A stretch of DNA of 64,000 bases from Cercospora beticola. Lineage: Eukaryota; Ascomycota; Dothideomycetes; Mycosphaerellales; Mycosphaerellaceae. Shown here one piece after another: positions 10,850 through 20,388 of the stretch. A program made the position numbers and the translations under genes. Each line of letters starts with the position of its first letter. The stretch's first letter is position 1. The notes under the pieces are model-generated. The model made no database searches and was not told the origin of the DNA. It saw only the letters and a program-made list of their open reading frames with translations. Location of the stretch: contig NC_088935.1 of NCBI RefSeq assembly GCF_033473495.1, positions 3,968,001 to 4,032,000 on the forward strand, written 5' to 3'.

Positions 10850-12578
10850 ATGGGCAACGAGGCACCTGCGAACGCCAATGGCGACGCGCTTCTTGCTTTG
10901 CTTCCAAGTGACAACAAACCGTGGTTTACGAAGCCCTATCTGATTAAACTCAACTACAGCATTGTCAGCTTGGTCTTGTTCGGTAAGTGGTAGGCACTGG
11001 GATCTGATTTGGCTGCATGATCATTAACGCACATCTCAGCCTCCGCAAACGGGTTCGTATTTCCTTAAGCGCATCTCGAGGAGAGGCAGCATGCTGAACT
11101 TATGTACAGATACGATGGAAGTCTCATGAACGGGCTGCAGGCACTATACCAATGGCAAGACTTCATGGACGAGCCCACAGGCGCCTGGCTAGGATTCATG
11201 TCCGCCATCTACTGGATCGGTAACGGCATCAACTACCCTATTTCGGTGTGGTTTGCGAACAAATACGGAAGAAAGAACGGCATCTACGTCGGATACGTCT
11301 TCATGGGCCTCGGTGTCAGCTTGACCGCAGGCAATCACGACTACCTTTTTGTTCTTCAACGATTTTTCGTTGGATGCGCCAGTGCCTGGTTCTCGGGAAT
11401 TGTCGCCATGTTGATCACCGAGATCGCTTATCCTCCTCATCGAGGCATCGCAAGTGCGCTCTACAACTGTGGATGGTACGTGGGAGGTACAATCGGCGCG
11501 TTTGTCACCTTCGGCACTAGGAACATGGTCGGAAACTGGTCGTGGAAAATCCCCACCATTCTCCAAGTTCTGATCCCTATCATCGCTCTTCCAGGGCTGT
11601 TCTTTTGCCCAGAAAGCCCTCGATGGCTGATATCGGTCGACCGCGTGGAAGCGGCCCGAGAAGTCCTCTATCGCGCACATGGAGGCCACGAAAGCCCGGC
11701 GCTGATCGATCACGAGATCGTGGAGATCTCGACCGCACTACGACTCGAGCGAGAAGCTGCCCGATCAGCAAGCTACATGGAGATGACGCGGACCAAAGGC
11801 AACAGACATCGACTCTTCATCACCATCTCGCTCGCGTTCTTCTCTCAATGGGCCGGAAACGGAGTCGTGAGCTACTATCTCCCCATCATCCTCAACAGCA
11901 TCGGGATCACAAGCACGCGCGATGTAACCCTCATCTCTGCTTGTCTCCAGATCTGGAATCTCATCTGGTCCGTGACCGCCGCCTTCTCAGTCGACAAACT
12001 CGGACGACGTTTCCTGTTCCTCGCATCGGCAGCAATCATGTTGGTCGGTTATGTCATCACCACAGCACTGTCAGCAACATTTGCGGAGAGTCGAAGCTCT
12101 TCCGTTGGTACAGCCGTGATTCCTTTCCTGTTCATCTTCTTTGCAGGTTACGATATTGCATTGTGAGTTCTATCTTTCTCGACTCATCCAGCATAAGCTA
12201 ATCATCCTGTCCAGAACACCACTCGTCGTCTCCTACCCAGCAGAAATCTGGCCCTACAACCTCCGTGGTCGCGGTCTTTCCGTGATGGGCCTGACAGTCG
12301 TTGTCTCCATCGTCTTCAACACCTTCGTCAACCCGATCGCACTCGATGCCATTGGATGGAAGTACTACCTCGTTTTCGTCGTGATCATCGTTGCATACGG
12401 TGTCACAGCATTCTTCTTCTACCCTGAGACTCGCGGCCACAGTCTGGAGAACATGGCCGTCGTGTTCGATGGGCCTGATGCGCTTGTGGGCGATGAGGCA
12501 GAGATTGCGGAAAAGAGCAAGAGTATATCTAGTGCGAAGGCTGGTGTCGAGATCTTACATGCAGAGAGAGCCGGTTAA
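10850..12578 (+). CDS. MFS sugar/lactose-permease-type transporter
   Basis: Exons 10850-10982, 11040-11052, 11110-12162 and 12215-12578 give 520 aa. Exon 2 is only 13 nt, but with it the frame reads FASANGYDGSLMNGLQ, the conserved first-helix motif of fungal sugar-porter family proteins. Other family marks are CPESPRWLI after helix 6, DKLGRRFLF after helix 8, YPAEIWPYNLRGRG and YPETRGHSLE after helix 12. Twelve hydrophobic helices are expected in the plasma membrane, with proton-coupled uptake of a sugar or small organic molecule. The loop after helix 6 and the C-terminal tail are of normal length. The start ATG gives a short cytosolic N-terminus typical of the lactose permease-like clade. 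The substrate is unknown. Confidence 0.9.
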
Positions 12579-13424
12579 TGATACGGACGTTTGCACATAA
12601 GCACAGAAGGACACGCGACACGACATGCTTGGTAGATGTACGAGTATCGAGATAGGCATCGAAGAGCAAGCCACACTATTTTGTTTACGAAGGGCATGAA
12701 GAATTCACCTGTTCACGCTTGCCCTTCCATGCACGCTTCTTCGTTTTTCTATCATCGCTTCACCATCAGTACACACCTCAGCACCTACAGTGTCGTGGCT
12801 CTGATAAAGGTTCACACATCTAATACGGAACGAGAAAACCAAGTTTTCACTCACTCTGTCCTAGGAAGCACATCGGATACCTCATATACAGATCGATCAC
12901 TGGCACTTTGGTCGCTGGTCAGAATGAACAACTCTTCTGCTACCATGATTTGCAGATGCTTCTACCATATACTCGTGGCTATTTGATCGAGTTTCGGCCC
13001 TCGTGGGCGCTTTGAAGCCCGAAGAATCAGAGATACAGAATATGAATCGATCTCCTCTGATCGTCGCGCAACGCTTTTTTGCCTGATTTCCACCCCCGTT
13101 GCCTGCACGTTGTCAAGAGGCCTGGAGACACAGGACACGACCCGCTCTTCCCTGATTGTTCAGGGATACTCGTTCTTTCCCACCTGCGACCTTGGTGCCT
13201 ACATGTCGCCGCAAGGGTCAGAGAGGAAAACAATCAATTTTCTCTGATCCTCGCAAGACAATCATTTTGCCTCACTTTTGGTCTTGTTGCATTAGAATGC
13301 TGAAAGGATCAGAAAACAGGATACAAAGTGGTCTACTCTGGTAGTCGATTGTATATGTGTCTTTTTCTATCATATCTTCATCATCTCATGAAGTCAATCA
13401 TGCATATCATGAACCAAGAACCGT
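12579..13424. other. Intergenic between convergent transporter and Old Yellow Enzyme
   Basis: An 846-bp tail-to-tail region. It probably contains both 3' UTRs. Frames present are short and overlap on both strands. No repeat or gene was recognised. Confidence 0.45.
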
Positions 13425-14852
13425 CTACTTCGTGCCTGGGAACACATCATACAGCTCCTTCACCTCTGTCACCGGTTTGCCTGCGCGTTTCCCGCGTCCA
13501 CCAAATCCCCAGCGAATCTGGTTCGGCATATTGACATGTAGGCCAAGATCGTCTCCCCACTTGAACACCAAGCCAGGATTCTTCTGGAATCCTCGTCCCA
13601 CGATTACGAGGTCCAGATTGTCCTTCTTAAGCAAAGAGTTCGCAAGCTCGGCAGATTCAATCGCGCCGACTGAGCCGACGGCCATCTTGTCTCCCACAGC
13701 TTGCTTCACCTTGATTGCGAACGGAGCCTGGTACGCCGGCTTGACATGAGGGTGTTGCTTTGGATGGTTGCCACCCGTAGAGCAGTCCAGGAGATCAACG
13801 CCACGTTCGGCGAGCAGAGGAGCCAGCTTGACAGTATCGTCTCCGGTCCAAGATTCGGGAAATTCGTCCTTTTGCTCCTCGAGCCAATCTGTCGCCGAAA
13901 TGCGGAGGAAGAGAGGCATATCCTTTGGAATCGTGGCACGAGTCTCTTCGACAATCTCCAGTGTTAGACGGATTCTGTTCTCGAAGCTGCCGCCGTATTG
14001 GTCTGTTCTCTGGTTGCTGACAGGGCTGAGGAAAGAGTGGAGTAGATATCCGTGAGCGTTGTGAATCTCAATAGCATCGAAACCAGCTTTCAAGGCACGC
14101 TTAACAGCATCGTTGAAATCCTTCTTCAAGTCTGCGATGTCCTGCAAAGTCATTTCTTTTGGTTGGGCATGCTTCTCGTTCCACGGGATTGCAGATGGAG
14201 CAATCACATCGTCTGGCCAGCCATTCACGTCCTTCCCGGCAATGTCTCCGGAACTGAGCCATGGAGCGACTGTGCTTGCCTTTCGTCCAGCGTGGGCAAG
14301 CTGGATCATGATGTGCTGATTCTGGCTATGAGCGAACTCGACCACATCTTGCATTGGAGCGATTTGGCTGTCTTTCCAGAGTCCAACATCTTCTGGCGTG
14401 ATTCTGCCTCGTGCTTGTACGCCGGTTGCTTCGATACATGTCAGACCTGGACCACGCTGAACGATACCGCCGATATGTGTCTTGTGCCACTGCGGAAAAT
14501 GTCAATTTGTGCGCATTTCCACAATGAGTACCATGATACTTACCATAGTGTAGTGTCCATCTTCGGCACTGTACTGGCAAAGTGGACTGAGCATAATGCG
14601 GTTTTGCAATGTCTACAGCCATTAGTTCTCGCTGCGGCAAAAAGTTCAGCCGGCCTGCAAACTCACCATGCCACGCAGCTTCAACGGCTTGAAAAGCTTC
14701 GGCACATCTTTCTGGTCCTCCACGAGCAGTGCTGTACCAGCCGGAGGATCCTGTAGAGGTGTGAAGTAGGAAATGCCAGGAGCTCGGTAATTGATGTTGT
14801 GGTCGGGCGTCTGAGCTGGCTTCTCGTTGATGTTGTGGTGTGAAGTCGACAT
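13425..14852 (-). CDS. NADH:flavin oxidoreductase / Old Yellow Enzyme (YqjM-like)
   Basis: FMN-dependent ene-reductase, 439 aa. Exons are 14667-14852, 14544-14612 and 13425-14489, separated by two 54-bp phase-0 introns. Family motifs in order: RIMLSPLCQYSAEDG (with the YqjM-type Cys), IQLAHAGRKAS, AIEIHNAHGYLLHSFLSP and the following NQRTDQYGG, the TGGNHP segment, and VGRGFQKNPGL near the C-terminus (phosphate-binding region). This matches the bacterial-type (class III) OYE group common in fungi, which reduces activated C=C bonds with NAD(P)H. No targeting signal is visible, so it is probably cytosolic. It is convergent with the MFS transporter. Substrate is not deducible. Confidence 0.93.
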
Positions 14853-16114
14853 TGTGGCTGGGTTTGACTTCGGATTCCTGGAGTGAGATTTGGCAAGGAC
14901 TGGTGGTGAGGAAGAGAAAAGAGAAGAGAAGTTTTATAACTGCTAAAGCGCTTCGTAGCAGGTGCACTTGCAGCAACTCCAATGGTTTTCTATTTGTTGA
15001 TTTCTAAGGCAGTCGGAAATGACGACATGGGCTGCTGTGATCGGCAGGGCATCATGTTTGGAGCTGTTGCTGATCAAGCGACATGTGACTTCTACTACTC
15101 TGCTGACGACGCATTTCCTGGCCATTGGGGGCACTGCAGCTACTTAGTCATTCAAGCATTGGCATCTGTCAGGATGCACAGATGTGCCACTAGGATCGTG
15201 CATCCGCCAGCCCATTGACCGTACCGCTGGGACCTGCCCTACGAACGCAAACATCGTGCTTTCAAGAACATTCCCAGGTCTGACGCGCAGCTCGGAGCAC
15301 TGTCGGTGAGGACAAGTATTGCGAGGCCATGCCGCACATTGATGTAGCTGTGACGCCGCCTGTGGAGGGCATTGCGACCCACTTCCTCGTTGCGTCCGAC
15401 TCTTTCGCCTTCTCGCAACAGAGACTACAGCCCTGCGACCAGCCCTTGGCTTGGAGATCACGACATGGTATGCACGCACCGTTGACCTGGGCTGATCTCG
15501 TCAGCAGTCCCAGTCCAGTGCTTCACTAGACCTATCTTGTGTTCAGCGGTGGGGACATCTCCAATAGTTGGGGCTATGTGCCATCTGGCACTGCGACCGT
15601 AACTTCTAGATCACTTATGGAACAGGTTTTGCTCATGTTTGCATGAATAAACGAATCTGGAAGAAGTCAAGTACAGTCAAAATTAGGCCCAAAATATCGC
15701 TTTGATGCTGGCACGGCTGCTACTGCCGGAAAGCAAAACAGAAATTAGGATTGAGACTCCATGCTCTTCTGCTAGCGAAAATCGAGTGTTATTCGATCCT
15801 CGTATCTCCGCCTTATGCAGCGCAGCTAAGGCGATCTATAACGACAAACGAGGCAGCTGCGAGACCCGAGTCGCGAGAGAGATTGCAAAGCGAGCGTATT
15901 TCCCAGTTCCCGGCTTGCTGTCCGCAACTAGGGCTGGCCCAAGAATCAATGTCATGCGTTCATTGGAATGCAACACGGTTGGGAGTATTCACTCAATCTC
16001 GTCTAATGGTACCTTGCATGGCAAGAACAAGCAATATGGCCGCGATATAGGAAAACTATGGAAAGCTCTCATGAACCTCATCGACCACCTCCTGGAAACC
16101 TCATATCCACAAAA
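14853..16114. other. Intergenic stretch containing repeat copy B
   Basis: A 1.26-kb gap between two divergently transcribed genes, so it should carry two promoters. No supportable gene was seen. It contains the second copy of the repeat at 15722-15930. Confidence 0.45.
15722..15930 (+). repeat. Diverged dispersed repeat, copy B
   Basis: Aligns with 9208-9415 in the same orientation. The shared blocks run over about 200 bp with small indels. The frame here is open longer (15702-16136) and reads FDPRISALCSAAKAI, DKRGSC and VAREIAK. It is more intact than copy A and may be closer to the ancestral sequence. Confidence 0.8.
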
Positions 16115-16867
16115 ATGGCACTCAAGCTACTGCTAGCAGCCTGTCTGGCGGTATCTGTCATCAGCTCACCACAGCCTCAACAACACTCCGGCTTCAAGAA
16201 ACTAGAACTAAACACGACAGGCCTTCTCCTCAACACAACCCTGACCAACTCAACAACAGACGTAAACCTAGCGCTTTCGTCGCAATCAACCACAACCAAT
16301 ATCACCTGCCCACCTCTCTGCCCTCTAGAATCCCACATCGCCCAAGTCAACGCCTCTCTGTGGGCCGTCACACAAATGAACATCTCCTCCCTCTCCGCCT
16401 TCAACGCCTGCTCGACCCAACAATTCACCATCCCCTGCAACATCCTCTTCGATCCCGACCACGCACAATTCCTCGTCTGCGCTGGAGCGCGCGGAACAGG
16501 ACTCTTCCAAATCGCCGCAGCTTGGTCTTCATGGTATCTCAATCAAGCGATACTTGATCTCAAAGGTCTTTACGAAGATTTGGAGAATCTCAATCGGAGC
16601 GGGACGAAGCCGAGTGATGAGCGTTGTCGAAATCTACCTTGGGATACGATGATTAGGGCAAGGGTTGATTTGAGGAAAATTTCACAATTGCTTTGCGATT
16701 GGGTGGCAGAGCCGCTGCCTGGGTATCGGAGTGAAAATACGACAACGGAGACGGACTATGAGGATGTGCGAGAACAGGAAAATAGTGGGAGTCAAACGTA
16801 TGAGGGGTCGGATTTTACTGTTGAAACGACTACAGCTCCGGGAGGAGAGGGAGATGATAGTCAATGA
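16115..16867 (+). CDS. Secreted N-glycosylated protein of unknown function
   Basis: A 250-aa single-exon protein beginning MALKLLLAACLAVSVISSP, a clear signal peptide, so secretion is expected. An in-frame ATG at 16058 would add 19 polar residues before the signal, so 16115 is preferred. The mature N-terminus is rich in N-x-S/T sequons (NTT, NTT, NST, NIT, NAS, NIS). The middle has six to seven cysteines (CPPLCP, NACS, IPCN, VCAG, ERCR, LLCD) around a hydrophobic stretch, and the C-terminus is acidic and Ser/Thr-rich. No named domain was recognised. It could be an effector-like or cell-wall-associated protein; this is inference from secretion, size and cysteines only. Confidence 0.75.
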   Translation: MALKLLLAACLAVSVISSPQPQQHSGFKKLELNTTGLLLNTTLTNSTTDVNLALSSQSTTTNITCPPLCPLESHIAQVNASLWAVTQMNISSLSAFNACSTQQFTIPCNILFDPDHAQFLVCAGARGTGLFQIAAAWSSWYLNQAILDLKGLYEDLENLNRSGTKPSDERCRNLPWDTMIRARVDLRKISQLLCDWVAEPLPGYRSENTTTETDYEDVREQENSGSQTYEGSDFTVETTTAPGGEGDDSQ

Positions 16868-17569
16868 TCTGGGTTCCCAAAGCCAGGTGCATTCTCGTCT
16901 GACGGCATCTTTATGTTGTTGGCATTTTCAACCTGAGAGAAACCACGAGGAAGGAAGTGGATGTGCGCATGTCGGCTCCCAGTTGATATCATGGCGAAGT
17001 CGCGATCTGAAGTTCCCCAAATACTTGCGATGAGAATGGAAAGCATGCTTTCAATTCAATATTTCACCGGATGCGACGTTCCATAGCGACACAGGGGAGC
17101 ACGAGCGTCAATGCGGTGGCTGAGCGGAACAGGTGAGCGGATAACCCGTGCCAGTCGTTTCTGAGAGGGCACAAGACTTGTGACGAAAAGGCGCAGACAT
17201 CTGTTCGTGTCAGTAACAGAATCACGCATTGTCAAATGACAATTAGAAGAGACGTGATGGATTCTTCGACAGCTCGAGTATTGTCCGTGCGAGCAGAAGC
17301 TTTACAGCACAGTACAGCTGAATCACAGCTGAGAGCACGTCTAGCTCCCGAAACAGCACACTTCGTTCCGTCTGAAAGATGGTCCGAGAGAGAAGAGCCG
17401 TTGGTATGACCGCAGAGCTGTCCCGCGAAGTTGATGCATTTTTGAAGAAATTGTATCCGTTCTGCCGAATCTCTTCCGTGAAGTCTATAGACGGAGTCCT
17501 CGAATGGCGATGCTAGCAATCGGGGTATCTAGTCGGCACATTTTTTGTCCTTTTTCCATCTGGCTTCGT
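16868..17569. other. Intergenic, no gene seen
   Basis: About 700 bp tail-to-tail between the secreted protein and eS12. Only short frames that overlap one another. Likely 3' UTRs. Confidence 0.45.
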
Positions 17570-18239
17570 CTACTGCTCGGTCTGGAAGTAGTTGAGGAGG
17601 ATGCTGCGCTCCTGAGACTCCTCACCCCAGTCCTTGACGACGACGCAAGAGCAGTTGACGACCTTGCGTGCGTTACCCTCGCGGTCAATTTGGCCTGCGC
17701 AGTGCTGTTAGCTTGATGCAGTGACCCACATCTGACAGAGACATTGGACATACAGAGACCGGCCCACTCGCCAAGCTGCTTTCCGTCTGGAACCTTGATG
17801 AGAGGAATCTTGTGCTCGCCGCAGAGAGCGACGACGAGCTTCTTGTAGGCCTCCTCCTCGCAGGACTCGTTGAGCACGCACATGTGTGCTTGACGGCGGT
17901 CGAGGGCCTTGCTGGCCTCACGGAGACCACGGGCGAGACCGTCGTGGATGAGGGCGATCTTGAGGACACCCTTCAGGGCGTCGAGAACGGACATGGAGCC
18001 AGACTTGGCGGAGTCTGCTGCCACCTCGACCTCCTCGGCCGCGGCGACATCCTGGGGTTGCTCTTCTCCGTCCGACTGCAAGCCATTGTGTTAGTTGTTG
18101 TATGTTTGTTTCGCGGCGATGGAGGTCATGTGCAGGCGGGAATGCAGCACGGGGGTGTCGTGTGCGGGCCATTCGATGGCAGTGTGTTCGTGGGCATTGC
18201 GTGCGCGGCGATGGGCGCGGCTGGTCGGGGACTCACCAT
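17570..18239 (-). CDS. RPS12: 40S ribosomal protein eS12
   Basis: Component of the small ribosomal subunit, in the L7Ae/L30e/S12e fold family, 149 aa. Exons are 18237-18239 (the ATG alone), 17754-18075 and 17570-17694. The first intron (161 bp) starts immediately after the initiator codon; the second is 59 bp. Family matches include [22 protein letters not shown], the [15 protein letters not shown] segment, [14 protein letters not shown], and after intron 2 the segments [12 protein letters not shown] and [11 protein letters not shown]. An acidic Ala/Glu N-terminal extension precedes the core. The larger intron near the start of a ribosomal protein gene is usual in fungi. It is divergent from AIM18 across 262 bp. 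Confidence 0.96.
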
Positions 18240-18501
18240 CTTGGTAGCTGAGTTGTCGCTGTGTTGGAAGTTGTCTGGATTTCCTCGAAGGGCGCGGGTT
18301 GGGCGATGCTGGGTGAAGTTGAACAATCGCGTGCGCTGAGGAACAGCCCAAATCTTCAGGCGCGGAACGATTTGGGCGAAGTGTGCACACCTGCCAAGCC
18401 GCGCGAACTTCGGCAATGATCGCCGCCGCGCTCCACCATGACAGCTGCATCTGCTGCTGCTCCTTGCGTGCCATTGTATACTGTCCCAATACAGCTTGAT
18501 C
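18240..18501. promoter_or_regulatory. Short divergent promoter eS12 / AIM18
   Basis: Only 262 bp separate the initiator codons of two divergent housekeeping-type genes. The two genes must share or closely pack promoter elements. No specific site was assigned. Confidence 0.55.
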
Positions 18502-19857
18502 ATGGCCGCCAACACACGCGCAGCGATGCGCTTACTGTCGCCGAGGATCCAGTGCCTGCAGCGACCGGCGAGATGCTCGCAGATCCGCCATGCCTCGTCG
18601 CGCTACAGCAATCCGGGCAAGAGAGCCTTCACAGCTGCTCCCGCGCAAGCACCTTCGTTTGCGGGCGAGGTGGAACAGCAGGTACCGGCCGTGGAGCTGG
18701 ACGCCGGGTTGCGACCTCAGCTGAGCATGCGCGATCAGTATCTGGCGGAGGAGGAGAGGAAACAGTATCACTTGCGCCGCATGCGATTCGCCGGCATGGG
18801 CCTACTTTTGACATTGGCGGGATTGACCATTACCCTGTCCAATCTGGATCTTGAGCAGATGGAATCATCAGAGAAAAATAGGCGGGGACAACAGCTAGAT
18901 GCGGGCGACAAGGACGACAAGACATTCCAGGGCAAGAGCGTGACCATTATTGGAGCAGGTGAGGGCAAGAGGATAGTAGCCCAAGGACAAGGAGAAGAGA
19001 TTGAGCTTGTCGAAACTGGCACATCAAGTGTTCCTCACTTCCCTCGAACAATTTACCTTCCTACAAATCAAGAGTCCAAGCCCAAATCTGATCCTCTCGG
19101 TAACATTGACATCACGCAGCCCAATGCGGGCGCCAATCTAGGCAACATCTCCAACCAAGAACAATATACCCTCGTAGGACTCGGTATTCGCACGGTCTCC
19201 TTTCTTTCAATTCAAGTCTACGTGGCAGGACTCTACATCCGGACCCAAGACATCGCAACCCTCCAACAACGCCTCATCAAGGATGTTAACGAAACAGCTT
19301 CAACTCTCATTCCCTCCGAGAAAGATCAACTCCGCCAACGTCTTGTAGACCCCTCCGCAAGCCGCGAAATCTGGATTGACCTCCTCCAAGTCCCCGGCAT
19401 CAAGACCGCCTGGAGGATAGCTCCCACCCGCAACACAGATTTCGGCCATCTCCGCGACGGCTGGATAACAGGAATCTCCAACCGCACTCGTGAGTTCAAG
19501 GCCATTGCCCGCGGCGCCGAAACAGAGTACGACCACGAAGACTTTGGGAAATCAGTCAGCGATTTCAAGAACATCTTCACTGGCGGCAAAGCTCCCAAAG
19601 GCAGCGTCATGATCCTATCGCGGAACAACAATGGCGCGTTGGATGTCTGGTTCCAAGAGAAGCCTGGTGCGCAAGGGAAGGAAAAGGAAGTGCAACATTT
19701 AGGAAAAGTGGATGACGAGAGGATTGGAAAGCTGATTTGGTTGGGTTATCTTGGTGGGGAGAAAGTGAGCAGTGAGCAGACGAGGAAGGGCGTCGCAGAG
19801 GGTTGTGTGGCCTTTGCGAGTCGGCCAATTGGGAGTGTGGAAGCCATGGTGAACTGA
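18502..19857 (+). CDS. AIM18: AIM18-like mitochondrial protein with chalcone-isomerase fold
   Basis: A 451-aa single-exon gene. The Arg-rich, acid-poor N-terminus (RAAMRLLSPRIQCLQRPAR) looks like a mitochondrial targeting peptide. A single transmembrane helix follows at about 94-115 (MRFAGMGLLLTLAGLTITL). From about 215 the sequence fits the Chalcone_2 / AIM18 family: QYTLVGLGIRTVSFLSIQVYVAGLYI, later IRIAPTRNTDFGHLRDGW-type and the C-terminal GCVAFASRP. Yeast AIM18 and AIM46 are inner-membrane-anchored proteins with this fold, reported as haem-binding rather than isomerases. The ATG at 18502 follows ATC and is the first in frame. Confidence 0.85.
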   Translation: MAANTRAAMRLLSPRIQCLQRPARCSQIRHASSRYSNPGKRAFTAAPAQAPSFAGEVEQQVPAVELDAGLRPQLSMRDQYLAEEERKQYHLRRMRFAGMGLLLTLAGLTITLSNLDLEQMESSEKNRRGQQLDAGDKDDKTFQGKSVTIIGAGEGKRIVAQGQGEEIELVETGTSSVPHFPRTIYLPTNQESKPKSDPLGNIDITQPNAGANLGNISNQEQYTLVGLGIRTVSFLSIQVYVAGLYIRTQDIATLQQRLIKDVNETASTLIPSEKDQLRQRLVDPSASREIWIDLLQVPGIKTAWRIAPTRNTDFGHLRDGWITGISNRTREFKAIARGAETEYDHEDFGKSVSDFKNIFTGGKAPKGSVMILSRNNNGALDVWFQEKPGAQGKEKEVQHLGKVDDERIGKLIWLGYLGGEKVSSEQTRKGVAEGCVAFASRPIGSVEAMVN

Positions 19858-20388
19858 GCAGAGCTTAGCCCAAGATGTGTGTGCTTCTATGTATGAGTAC
19901 GGATGGACACTGATGATGCAAAATATGCACAGAGTGTAGAACGAGCTTTCTGGCTGGAGGCAGAATGGTCGGATATGCGAATGTGGTTTCGACTATTCAG
20001 ACACTAGATCGCAAAAGGCTTGCGAGAACGAGGTGTACGAGGAGACATGTACAGGTTTTCATCGAAAATTTGATTCGAACACATATACCGAACACCAAGA
20101 GAACTACATAGGCATCAGAAGCACTTTCTCGACATGCCTTTTCTTCCCTTCACAGTGCCTTTTTCTTAACAGTATTTTTCCTCCTTCCATTGAACTGTCC
20201 CTTAGGTCCTGCGAGCCTTTCCCTCAATCTCCGGCTCGGCTCTTCTCTATTCTCTCGAAACAGAAGGAAAAGAAAAAACATATGATAACGCAACAAGTTA
20301 GTCTCCCATGTTGCTCGAAGCATACTCGCAACAAGCAATACGCCTCTTTTGCTGGAAGCATTGTCGCCACGCGAGCGACCAATCACCA
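19858..20388. other. Intergenic, convergent 3' region
   Basis: A 531-bp region between AIM18 and the AT-hook gene. It includes an A-rich run (GAAAAGAAAAAACA near 20270). A plus frame at 20033-20668 overlaps the 3' end of the neighbouring gene and has no family features. Probably both 3' UTRs. Confidence 0.45.

Noticed and set aside
13021..13263. Apparent similarity between CCCGTTGCCTGCACGTTGTC and a later CTTGGTGCCTACATGTCGC
   Set aside because: Matches are short and interrupted; not distinguishable from chance.
17485..18081. Unspliced eS12 frame starting next to 18081
   Set aside because: It begins at TTG and runs through intron 2; splicing restores the true eS12 C-terminus ([10 protein letters not shown]...).
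18940..18990. GAGEGK in AIM18 as a nucleotide-binding loop
   Set aside because: The surrounding sequence is a linker before the chalcone-isomerase-like domain and lacks a Rossmann or P-loop context.
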